A DNA stretch of 10,873 bases, from positions 1 to 10,873 of the forward strand of contig JAMCSN010000243.1 in NCBI GenBank assembly GCA_023381535.1. The letters run 5' to 3'. This DNA comes from Bacteroidota bacterium (GTDB lineage Bacteria; Bacteroidota; Ignavibacteria; Ignavibacteriales; Melioribacteraceae). Each line of letters starts with the position of its first letter. Positions within the stretch are counted from its first letter, which is position 1. The position numbers and the translations under genes were made by a program. Positions 1-7,020 of the stretch are shown here, in pieces. Below the pieces are notes generated by a model. That model was not told the origin of the DNA. It was given only the letters and a program-made list of their open reading frames with translations, and searched no databases.

Positions 1-21
1 AATTTGGGAAGCATTCAATGC
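1..21 (+). repeat. 21-base segment identical, inverted, to 1795-1815
   Basis: The first 21 bases (starting aatttggg, ending caatgc) are an exact reverse complement of 1795-1815. Identity stops at base 22, which is a here and t in the propeller gene read in its sense direction. The extent to the left cannot be seen. In the propeller gene the same bases encode NLGSIQC; here they are read in another frame, running into citF. A chance 21-base match within about 11 kb is very unlikely. Confidence 0.9.
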
Positions 22-415
22 AAACGTTGTTTCTCACTCGGACGGTTATCTCCTCCATGGAATTGGAGGTTGGCAAAATTGTTTGTTCTCGAAGTGCACG
101 ATACTCGCGGTACCATCATTCCGTGACCGCATTCCGGTTATCGTTGATGATGTTACAACATTATGCGGTCCCGGCGAATTGATTGATGTCATCGTAACCG
201 AACGTGGAATTGCAATCAATCCGAGAAGAACAGATTTACTCGATGCGGTAAAAAAATCTTCTCTGCCAATTCGACCCTTGAAGGAAATTCAGAAAGAGGT
301 TTACGAAATTTGCGGCGGAGCTCCTACAAAACCGAATGTAGATAAGAACAAAGTTGTCGCGGTGGTAAAATGGGTTGATGGGACTGTGCTTGATTCGGTT
401 TACAAAATCATGTGA
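2..415 (+). CDS. citF: Citrate lyase alpha subunit (citrate:acetyl-ACP transferase), C-terminal part
   Basis: The frame is open from the window's left edge to a TGA at 413-415 and gives about 137 residues with no start, so this is only the C-terminal end of a protein of roughly 500 residues. The visible part matches the end of CitF: FNANVVSHSDG, then a Gly-rich GIGG, then RIPVIVDDVTTLCGPGELID, VTERGIAINPRR and a closing VVAVVKWVDGTVLDSVYKIM. E. coli CitF has equivalent FNVNV, RGRIPTLVDNV, VTDHGIAVNP and VAVVRYRDGVVIDVV segments. CitF transfers the ACP-bound acetyl group to citrate in the cytoplasmic citrate lyase complex; partners CitE and CitD would lie upstream, outside the window. The first codons (IWEA, before FNAN) do not look like the family, and the first 21 bases duplicate part of a propeller gene in this window, so the extreme left end may be chimeric. 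The gene converges with the minus-strand run, with 37 bases between stop codons and no clear terminator. Family is fairly sure; its role in this organism is inferred. Confidence 0.85.
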   Translation: MWEAFNANVVSHSDGYLLHGIGGWQNCLFSKCTILAVPSFRDRIPVIVDDVTTLCGPGELIDVIVTERGIAINPRRTDLLDAVKKSSLPIRPLKEIQKEVYEICGGAPTKPNVDKNKVVAVVKWVDGTVLDSVYKIM

Positions 416-452
416 GGAGCCACAATTGTTTTTTACTGCTATACAGTCCGTG

Positions 453-668
453 TTAGAAGTTACCGACTTTACATTTACCAAGACCGTCAGTAAAAGTACC
501 AAACCAAATATTGTTTGTATTATCGAATGTTACGGTTTGTATTCTGAAAAGCGGGAGCGCGGAATTTGCGTTATCATAAGAAGTCATAGACCCGGTATCA
601 TTATTTAAAATAGCTATTCCTTTCTTATTGCCAAACAAAAATACAATTGATTTGAAAATTAATTTCAT
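453..668 (-). pseudogene. Collapsed third PEGA-propeller paralogue (C-terminal propeller remnant)
   Basis: This 71-codon frame runs from an ATG at 668-666 to a TAA at 455-453. From about residue 10 on it matches the last 1.5-2 blades of the two propeller lipoproteins upstream: LFGNKKGIAIL corresponds to LLFGTRYGGMFAL, and the tail NIWFGTFTDGLGKCKVGNF to NIWFGTYNQGLYKIKKGNF. By eye, 17 of the last 29 residues equal the 476-residue paralogue and 14 of 29 the 489-residue one. The PEGA domains, lipobox and first five blades are absent, and an in-frame stop lies at 674-672, just upstream of the ATG. The first 12 residues (MKLIFKSIVFLF) are Lys-plus-hydrophobic like a signal-peptide start, and the ATG lies 40 bases after the preceding gene, similar to the other gaps. 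This fits an internal deletion joining the original start to the original end. It could instead be a simple 5'-truncated copy with a fortuitous ATG. No strong Shine-Dalgarno sequence is seen, and a functional product is unlikely. Confidence 0.7.
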
Positions 669-708
669 GTGTCAACTTCATCCTAGGAAAAGCTTTATTC
701 ATCTTTGT

Positions 709-2139
709 CTAAAAATTTCCTTTCTTAATTTTATACAGACCCTGGTTATAAGTACCAAACCAAATATTTCCCAGTGCATCAACGGCAACAGTGGGAATCC
801 AATTGATATAAGAACTATTTCCTAAATAGTGAAAATTCTTGGTTCCCCCGTTTGGATCTAACGCAAACATCCCGCCATATCTCGTCCCAAAAAGAAGTCT
901 TTTTCCATCAACACAAAATGTTATTACTGAGCTATAATTGATTCCTTTAGTATCCGCACTCCAAGAAGTTCCATCAAAAACTACTAGGGCTTCCTTCCAA
1001 AAATTCGCCCAAATTTTACCGTCAGAATTAACACAAAGAGCTTTTACTTGATCTGGAACTTTAATGTTCATATTTGATTTGTTATGGAACGACCAAGTAT
1101 TCCCATCAAGAACAGAGATTCCGTGATAATTAGATCCAATCCAAATCTCATTTTTTTTATCTATCGCTAAACATGTGACAGAGTTTTCTGCTATGGATGA
1201 ATTGGATGTGTTGAATAATGTCCACACACTATTTGAGTATTTATATAACCCATCTTGCGTTCCTATCCAATAATCTCCACTCGGTGCAACAATAACATCG
1301 TTTACACTACTGTAGTTGATTGCTGCTGAGAAATCGGTCCAGTTCGTTCCGTCAAAAGAATAAAACCCTTTTGGTGTGCCGACTAGAATTCGATTCGAAC
1401 TATCGACTGCTATTCTAGAAATATAATCCGAATTTAGTGGAGAATTTTTCATGTTAAAGCGTTGCCATTTATTACCATCAAATTTTGCTAAACCAATTTC
1501 AGTCCCAATCCATATATAATCGGATTTATCAACAGTAACATAATTGATAATATTGGATGGTAATCCGGAATTGAAGGAAATATAGTTCACGAATTTAGAA
1601 GTGTCTTCAAGCGTCATATAAACAGAAGATATTTGAGAAGCCCTTACAATAGATACCATACTATCTGCTCGGTAATTATAATGAGTGAACTTCACTTTGT
1701 ATGAACCAGGTTTCAACTTATTGAATAAGTAAGGTGTCTTCTTCGAGGTAAGTGAATCGTTAATATAAATATCTGACCCGTCCGGATTTGAAGAGCATTG
1801 AATGCTTCCCAAATTTTGTGGATCGTTCATGAAATCATAAAAAATATTGTTAGTATAGTCCCCATTAATAAATAAGCCAATCTTGCCATCAACATACAAG
1901 TTAAGCTTCAGAGTAATAGAATGACTGCCGTAGGTTAAACCGTTAAGATAACATGGTGTTTTCGAGCCCATATTTCTTCCATCAAGGTAAATAAGTGCCC
2001 CCGATGGATTACTGTTAACCATTATCTTACCGTTTTCAGGTTTTGGCTCTTCAGGCGGTCCAGTATAAACCGCTTGCTCACAAGATATCAGGGCAAAAAA
2101 AATTGTTATTAATACTACCGTACAAAATATTTTTGGCAT
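709..2139 (-). CDS. PEGA-domain / two-component-regulator-propeller lipoprotein, paralogue 1 (476 aa)
   Basis: A predicted exported lipoprotein. Residues 1-20 are a signal peptide ending in a lipobox (ALISC, Cys20), followed by a Pro/Glu-rich linker. Two PEGA-type domains follow, about 38-82 (SNPSGALIYLDGRNMGSKTP) and 111-178 (SSNPDGSDIYINDS to LKPGSYKVK). From about 186 to the end, seven repeats follow the pattern D-x-x-N-x-I-W-I-G-T-x-x-G-L-x-x-F-D-G-x-x-W, with W/IG positions near 210, 252, 291, 333, 377, 417 and 460. This fits a seven-bladed Reg_prop beta-propeller as found in the periplasmic part of hybrid two-component sensors. No membrane helix, kinase, response-regulator or C-terminal sorting domain follows; the protein ends in KKGNF. 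The ATG is supported by AAGGGGG five bases upstream. It lies 51 bases after paralogue 2 and is probably cotranscribed with it and the receptor/DUF4249 pair. Binding or scaffolding at the cell envelope is inference; the ligand is unknown. Bases 1795-1815 are the internal copy of the inverted repeat at the window start. Confidence 0.85.
   Translation of the reverse strand: MPKIFCTVVLITIFFALISCEQAVYTGPPEEPKPENGKIMVNSNPSGALIYLDGRNMGSKTPCYLNGLTYGSHSITLKLNLYVDGKIGLFINGDYTNNIFYDFMNDPQNLGSIQCSSNPDGSDIYINDSLTSKKTPYLFNKLKPGSYKVKFTHYNYRADSMVSIVRASQISSVYMTLEDTSKFVNYISFNSGLPSNIINYVTVDKSDYIWIGTEIGLAKFDGNKWQRFNMKNSPLNSDYISRIAVDSSNRILVGTPKGFYSFDGTNWTDFSAAINYSSVNDVIVAPSGDYWIGTQDGLYKYSNSVWTLFNTSNSSIAENSVTCLAIDKKNEIWIGSNYHGISVLDGNTWSFHNKSNMNIKVPDQVKALCVNSDGKIWANFWKEALVVFDGTSWSADTKGINYSSVITFCVDGKRLLFGTRYGGMFALDPNGGTKNFHYLGNSSYINWIPTVAVDALGNIWFGTYNQGLYKIKKGNF
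1795..1815 (-). repeat. Internal copy of the 21-base inverted match to window start
   Basis: Exact reverse complement of bases 1-21. It encodes NLGSIQC at residues 109-115 of the 476-residue propeller lipoprotein, at the start of its second PEGA domain. Paralogue 2 has NFGSIQC here but a different nucleotide sequence, so the match is specific to this gene (or to a lost copy close to it). Confidence 0.9.
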
Positions 2140-2190
2140 TCACGCCCCCTTGCATAGAAGCAGAAAAAATTCTGACCCATTTTAATTTAT

Positions 2191-3660
2191 TTAGAAATTT
2201 CCTTTCTTTAATTTTGCCAATCCCCCGCCAAAAGTTCCAACCCACAAATCACCGTTTGCATCAATGACAACATCTTTAACCTGGCTGGCTGGAAGTTTAG
2301 AATTAGTTGTCGTGAATGTTACTATGCTGCCCGGCTGCAAAAATTTTCCGAGTCCGCCTTTGCTTCCAATCCATTTGTAATTGTTTTGATCGACCCAAAT
2401 TCTTTCAACTAGGTTGGACGGAATTCCGCTAAGTTGCACAATAGACCACTTTTGACCATCAAATTTTGTTGTTCCTCCAACATCACCGACTGTAGGATTG
2501 GAAATATGAGCCGCCCAAACTGTTCCTGAATTATCGACGGCGATATTATTCACACCGTTACCTACGTTCATTGTCAATTTCATGTTAGACATATTCCAAA
2601 CTTGCCAGTTGTTTCCATCATAGACGGATATTCCGAAAGCATTAGTACCAATCCATAATTTGTTTTGAGCGTCAACAGCAATTGACAGAACAAAATTTCC
2701 ACCTAATCCGGAATTTGTGGTGCGAAAAGTTTGCCAAGATGATCCGTTAAACTTTACCAAACCTTCCTGAGTGCCTACCCAAGTGTTGCCGAGATTGTCG
2801 AATGCGACGGAGCTAACATAATTAGACGGAAGATTGCTAGAATAATCAATCCAAGTAGCGCCGTTATAAACCATCAACCCGCCTGGAGTACCGATCCACA
2901 AATTGTTATTACGATCGACTGCGAGACAGTTTATGAAATCATAAATCAATGGCGAATTAGTTTTTGTAAATATCTTCCAGTTCTTTCCATCGAACCGGCA
3001 CAATCCTTTATCAAGAGTACCGACCCATTTCACATTATTATTGTCAACTGCAATGCTCGAAACAAAATTACTTACGATGGGTGAATTGCTAATCTTGTAG
3101 CTAACCCACGCAGTAGTGTCTTCCAACGTAAATGAAACTGATTGATTTGTTCCGCCAACAACGGTTACAATTGCGCTATCAGGACGGCAGTTTGGTGCAG
3201 TAACTTTAACATTATAATCCCCCGGGAATAATTTACTAATTAAAGCCGGAGTAAGAAGTCCTGTTGCCGAATCATTCAAAATTATATTTGCAGATGTCGG
3301 TTTCGAGGTACACTGTATTGAGCCAAAGTTGCTCGGATCGTTGTAATAATTGTAGTAATAGTTGACATTATTATCATCGAGAATTGTTGCCTTGAATTTA
3401 ATATCCTTAAACAGCTTCAACTTTAATGTTACGTCATAATCTCCTGGCTGAAGCCATACCAAACTGTCAGGAGTTTTAACACCCATATTCTTACCGTTCA
3501 AATAGACCGTTGCACCAGCAGGATCAGTTTTCAAAATTATTTTTCCATTAGTAACCGAGGGTTGAACAGCATCTCCAGTGTAAACTTTTTGTTCGCAAGA
3601 TATAAAAAACACTATCACAGGAATGATAAGAATCAAAATGTATTTTTTTAATTTTTTCAT
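2191..3660 (-). CDS. PEGA-domain / two-component-regulator-propeller lipoprotein, paralogue 2 (489 aa)
   Basis: Same architecture as its downstream neighbour. It has a Lys-rich signal peptide with lipobox FFISC (Cys22), then CEQKVYTG as in the paralogue (CEQAVYTG). Two PEGA-type domains lie at about 40-84 (TDPAGATVYLNGKNMGVKTP, LQPGDYDVTLKLKL) and 113-180 (SKPTSANIILNDS, LFPGDYNVKV). From about 186 to 489 there are seven propeller repeats, with W/IG motifs near 212, 255, 294, 336, 382, 430 and 473. The fifth repeat carries an insertion (ISNPTVGDVGG) before KFDGQKW. It ends in KKGNF like the paralogue and has no signalling output domain. Start codon is the ATG at 3660-3658, giving an intact signal peptide, but no clear Shine-Dalgarno sequence precedes it. 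It begins 24 bases after the DUF4249 stop codon, so translation within one operon is likely. The pair are clearly tandem duplicates that have diverged considerably, which suggests old duplication and separate binding partners. Function is not known. Confidence 0.85.
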   Translation of the reverse strand: MKKLKKYILILIIPVIVFFISCEQKVYTGDAVQPSVTNGKIILKTDPAGATVYLNGKNMGVKTPDSLVWLQPGDYDVTLKLKLFKDIKFKATILDDNNVNYYYNYYNDPSNFGSIQCTSKPTSANIILNDSATGLLTPALISKLFPGDYNVKVTAPNCRPDSAIVTVVGGTNQSVSFTLEDTTAWVSYKISNSPIVSNFVSSIAVDNNNVKWVGTLDKGLCRFDGKNWKIFTKTNSPLIYDFINCLAVDRNNNLWIGTPGGLMVYNGATWIDYSSNLPSNYVSSVAFDNLGNTWVGTQEGLVKFNGSSWQTFRTTNSGLGGNFVLSIAVDAQNKLWIGTNAFGISVYDGNNWQVWNMSNMKLTMNVGNGVNNIAVDNSGTVWAAHISNPTVGDVGGTTKFDGQKWSIVQLSGIPSNLVERIWVDQNNYKWIGSKGGLGKFLQPGSIVTFTTTNSKLPASQVKDVVIDANGDLWVGTFGGGLAKLKKGNF

Positions 3661-3684
3661 ATTCGGCTATCAGATGATTAATTA

Positions 3685-4656
3685 TTATTCTTTGAGACCG
3701 GGAACGTATCCAAATGATTGTATGTACGCATGATCAAGAAATGTAACCCAGTATGTTCTCATGTAAATACCAAACACTCCGTATCCACCGTTAATATTTG
3801 TGAAATCTGTTTCATCTAGTTTCACCGAATAAATATCTCTGCTGCGTGCTGTGGCGTTATAGTAAGTGCTTAATCCGGGATCCAGCGAAAGAACTTCTAG
3901 GATGCAAGCAAGTATTTCATAATTGGATTTATTCGGGTCTCCGGCGGATATTAATTCCATTGCCTTGCTAATAGTTTTCATGTCAACCGAGTAGCCCATT
4001 TCGCTCGTTGGTTTAGGATAATTAGGAACCCAAGTATTATCGTACTGAACATAATTTGCGGGCACTACTGCAACGTTTCTGGTTTTCTGACCGCCACCAT
4101 GTTTATAGTAGTAGATGGCAAGACGCGTTATGAAAACCGGATCCTTTTGAGTTGTTGACCATGAAAATCTAACATAGTCCTTGCCGCTTGACGGAATAGC
4201 TTTATCGCTGCTATTAGAAACCATGCTCAATGGAGCCGGTGCAGTTGTTGAACACGTCAAACGTTTTCCATTCGGCAATATCGCTTCAATGGAAAGAGGG
4301 ATGCTTGCATCCGGCTGAAAATTATTAGTATAAAAAACAGTGTACGGAGTTTTGTATGGATCCCCTTCGGGTCTCGCAATTGTTGTGTCTCGCATTAAAG
4401 CCACTTTATCGTTGCCGCTCCATATACGAACAGTTGCGCCTTTCACACTTTCGTTAGTAGTATTTGAAAACGGATTGAATCCATCGACCACATAATCTTT
4501 GGTTAATGTTGCAGATTGAAATGTAGTATCGCCTCGGATAATGCAGTTAAGAACATATCTGTCTTTGAAGTCGCCGTATGGATTCAAATTATCTTCACAA
4601 GAATAGCTTGTTATGAGAACCGAGACGACAAATATTATCGATAAAAACTTTTTCAT
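3685..4656 (-). CDS. DUF4249 family lipoprotein, partner of the TonB-dependent receptor
   Basis: A 323-residue predicted lipoprotein. The signal peptide is 1-19 and the lipid-attachment Cys is residue 20 (TSYSC, then EDNLNPYG). The body fits DUF4249: an N-terminal beta-rich part (YVLNCIIRGD at 34-43, then a Thr-rich strand and VKGATVRIW at 71-79) and a C-terminal NINGGYGVFGIYMR (287-300), the Gly-rich element common near the end of this family. DUF4249 genes typically sit directly after a carboxypeptidase-regulatory-like TonB-dependent receptor in Bacteroidota, as here: the start ATG overlaps the receptor's TGA in an ATGA, and GAAGG at 4668-4664 lies seven bases upstream inside the receptor gene. 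Translational coupling is therefore likely. The probable role is an outer-membrane-associated partner of the receptor, perhaps in ligand capture as SusD is for SusC, but it is not a SusD homologue and the ligand is unknown. The residue at -3 of the lipobox is Ser rather than Leu, a mild deviation. Confidence 0.82.
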   Translation of the reverse strand: MKKFLSIIFVVSVLITSYSCEDNLNPYGDFKDRYVLNCIIRGDTTFQSATLTKDYVVDGFNPFSNTTNESVKGATVRIWSGNDKVALMRDTTIARPEGDPYKTPYTVFYTNNFQPDASIPLSIEAILPNGKRLTCSTTAPAPLSMVSNSSDKAIPSSGKDYVRFSWSTTQKDPVFITRLAIYYYKHGGGQKTRNVAVVPANYVQYDNTWVPNYPKPTSEMGYSVDMKTISKAMELISAGDPNKSNYEILACILEVLSLDPGLSTYYNATARSRDIYSVKLDETDFTNINGGYGVFGIYMRTYWVTFLDHAYIQSFGYVPGLKE

Positions 4657-6941
4657 AATTCGACCTTCAAAGTTGCTGTTGGAAGAAACGGAAGCATGTT
4701 GACTCTTTCGCCGGTATCACGCTTGAAGTAAAAAATATTTTTCCGGTTGTAAACATTAATCACACTCACGTCTGCGTAAAACGTAAACGGTTCTATCGTA
4801 AATTTCTTTGAAAGTGTTAAATCGAGTTTGTGATAATCCGGTAGTCTTCCGAGATTTTGAATTCCAATGATGGTATACGGATTCCGCGGATCGAGCTGTT
4901 CCCACGGTGCAAAAATATTTTGGAAATAATATTTGTCGTAATAACCGATTATCTGTGTGAACGGAAGACCAGAATTATAACTCCAAACCGCGCTGGCAGA
5001 CCAATCATTGCCAAGATTAATTTCTAAACCAAGATTTAGTGTGTGGCGAACATCATACCGGGGATAATAAGTTTTCCCTTCTACTTTTTTGTATGCGAAA
5101 GCGTAAGTATAAGAAGCGGTAAAGTTAAAAGGATCAGGATTGATTCTTGTATAAACCTCCAGACCGTAAGATTCTCCGGTACCGGAAATGAAATCAGGAT
5201 CAGAGGGAAGGATCTTGCTGACGTTAAGCAGAGGAAGATTATTGACAAGTTTATAATAACTTTCAACATTGAACGATACATTTGTAAACGGTTCGGTTTC
5301 TAATCCGAGAATGTAATGTATTGCTTTTGCGGGGACCAAATATTTCGGTGCTACAATCCACGGTTCAAAAATATTTATCACTTCATTTTCGTCGCTGATA
5401 GTTGTCATCTCTTGTTGATAGATTCCCCACGCGCCCTTGATTGCAACTTGAGGCATTAGTCTTAAAGTAAAACTTGCCCGCGGTTCAAAAAAAGCTGCTT
5501 GAACATTTTCAGAAAGTGTTGTCAAATTCATACGGGTGCCAACATCTACACCCAAGAATTCCCATTGAAGCAGTTTGTACTTAGCGTATAGAGTAATTTT
5601 AGCCGAAGATGAACCAAGATCAACCGGTATTCCCCTTGCATTTTCCAAGAATAGATTTGTTTTAACTTGCTTTATATGGAACCCGACTGCAATCTCATCA
5701 CGATTATCGAACATGTAGGTAAAATCCATTTGCAGTCCTATGTCCTGCACGCGGTTATCAGTCGCACGCGCTGAACTAATTTTGGGATCGACATTACCTT
5801 TGAAATCACTCATGGAAATTCCAAGTTCATAAAACAAAGGACTATCGCCCACTTGAAACCATCTGAATCCGAGTACATTATTTGACCATGTGTAATCCTC
5901 GATGCGGGGGTCATTGTTCTTAATATTATCTGCGCTGAAGAATCCGTTAACAGTGAATTTACTTCCCTGTATGAAATCCGGATTGGAATAATTTGCTTTG
6001 AAAGAAAAATCGTAAAAATCTATTGGGACTTGCTGTTCATTCAAAAACTTTTTGATGATACTGTTGGAAAAACTTTTTCTGCCGGTTAAAATAAATGATC
6101 CGTAAGGAATCGGTCCTTCCAGAAGAAGTTTGCTAGTTAGAAAACTTCCGCTTGCTTTAGCACCGAAACGGTTCTTGTTTCCGTCCTTTGTATCTATTTT
6201 CATAACCGATGAAAGACGACCGCCGAACTCCGCGGAGAATCCGCCTTTGTAAAACTCGATGCTGTTGATCATGTCGGGATCGATAACGCTGAAAAGCCCA
6301 AGCGCATGAAACGGGTTGTAAATAGTTATTCCGTCAATCAATACCAGATTCTGGTTACTTGCACCACCCCGCACATAATATCTCGCAGAAACATCACCAG
6401 TCGATTGAACGCCCGGTAAATATTTCAGAGATCTGAAAACATCGGTCTCAACTCCTTTGGGAAGAGCTTCCAAATCACGGATTGCTATACGCTGCAAACT
6501 GACATTGGTTTCGTTTTTCTCTGCAATGCGCTGACCAATTCTTTCGATTGTCTGCAACTGAATATTAGTCGGCGCCAATACGATGTTGTACTGAGTGACT
6601 TTGCCGGCTGCTAGTCTTATCATTATAGATTTACTTCTGTAACCGATGTAAGAAACAATTAGAGTGTAGTTCTTGTTTGCGGGTATTCTCGGAATCAAAA
6701 AATAACCTCGCGCGTCAGTAGTGGCTCCGGTTTGAAGTTCTTTAATATAAGCATTCGCAAAAGAGAGAGCTTCAACCGTTGTGGAATCTGCAACAAATCC
6801 TCTGAGTGTTCCGGTGGTTTCCTGTGACTTTGAAACATTCGGGATTAGTGCGATGAAAATAATAATCAAGGAGATGAAAAGAGCAGAAGGTCTGTTAAAA
6901 GATAGTTGTCGTCCCTCCCTCACAATTTTAGAAATGGACAT
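4653..6941 (-). CDS. TonB-dependent outer-membrane receptor with CarboxypepD_reg-like domain
   Basis: A 762-residue protein from the ATG at 6941-6939. A TTG two codons earlier (6947-6945) would add two residues; neither start has a clear Shine-Dalgarno sequence. Numbering here starts at the TTG. A long signal peptide has a basic N-region and a hydrophobic stretch (about 22-36) ending near SKSQ (39-42). A carboxypeptidase-regulatory-like domain spans about 46-125 (GTLRGFVADS, TDARGYFLIPRIP, VSYIGYRS). The plug spans about 150-255 (YLPGVQSTGDVSARYYVRGG, LVLIDGITIYNPFH, EFYKGGFSAEFGGRLSSVM). The rest is an aromatic-rich 22-strand-type barrel ending LPFLPTATLKVEL. Such receptors import ligands across the outer membrane using TonB energy. 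The 4-base overlap with the DUF4249 gene and the following propeller lipoproteins indicate a shared surface complex. The absence of SusD and of any glycoside hydrolase argues against a classic polysaccharide locus; substrate is unknown. It is not a long SusC (about 1000 residues) but a shorter class. Confidence 0.88.
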   Translation of the reverse strand: MSISKIVREGRQLSFNRPSALFISLIIIFIALIPNVSKSQETTGTLRGFVADSTTVEALSFANAYIKELQTGATTDARGYFLIPRIPANKNYTLIVSYIGYRSKSIMIRLAAGKVTQYNIVLAPTNIQLQTIERIGQRIAEKNETNVSLQRIAIRDLEALPKGVETDVFRSLKYLPGVQSTGDVSARYYVRGGASNQNLVLIDGITIYNPFHALGLFSVIDPDMINSIEFYKGGFSAEFGGRLSSVMKIDTKDGNKNRFGAKASGSFLTSKLLLEGPIPYGSFILTGRKSFSNSIIKKFLNEQQVPIDFYDFSFKANYSNPDFIQGSKFTVNGFFSADNIKNNDPRIEDYTWSNNVLGFRWFQVGDSPLFYELGISMSDFKGNVDPKISSARATDNRVQDIGLQMDFTYMFDNRDEIAVGFHIKQVKTNLFLENARGIPVDLGSSSAKITLYAKYKLLQWEFLGVDVGTRMNLTTLSENVQAAFFEPRASFTLRLMPQVAIKGAWGIYQQEMTTISDENEVINIFEPWIVAPKYLVPAKAIHYILGLETEPFTNVSFNVESYYKLVNNLPLLNVSKILPSDPDFISGTGESYGLEVYTRINPDPFNFTASYTYAFAYKKVEGKTYYPRYDVRHTLNLGLEINLGNDWSASAVWSYNSGLPFTQIIGYYDKYYFQNIFAPWEQLDPRNPYTIIGIQNLGRLPDYHKLDLTLSKKFTIEPFTFYADVSVINVYNRKNIFYFKRDTGERVNMLPFLPTATLKVEL

Positions 6942-7020
6942 AATCAATTCACGTTAAGTTCGGCAAGTAAGATAAGTTTTTGCTCACAAATATCCAGTAT
7001 ATTTTTTTAGGTATTGATTC

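Noticed and set aside
681..695. Adjacent palindromes tcctagga and aaagcttt between paralogue 1 and the remnant
   Set aside because: Two short overlapping self-complementary words in AT-rich DNA; no repeat partner, loop or T-run to suggest an operator, terminator or recombination site.
628..825. Plus-strand open frames antisense to the propeller genes
   Set aside because: They are antisense to repeats of known propeller pattern and show no recognisable domain or start signal.
2161..2174. Small perfect hairpin (5-base stem, 4-base loop) between the two propeller genes
   Set aside because: The stem is short and AT-rich, and no T-run follows on the coding strand, so it is not a credible intrinsic terminator; it lies inside a probable operon.
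5043..5303. Plus-strand open frame of 86 codons inside the TonB receptor gene, and a similar minus-strand frame at 5081-5281
   Set aside because: Both are shadows of the clearly coding receptor frame; their translations have no family-like features and no ribosome-binding site.
6897..6926. Shine-Dalgarno-like GGAGGG run inside the first codons of the first TonB receptor gene
   Set aside because: No ATG, GTG or TTG in frame follows at a workable distance before the signal-peptide core, so it does not define an alternative start.
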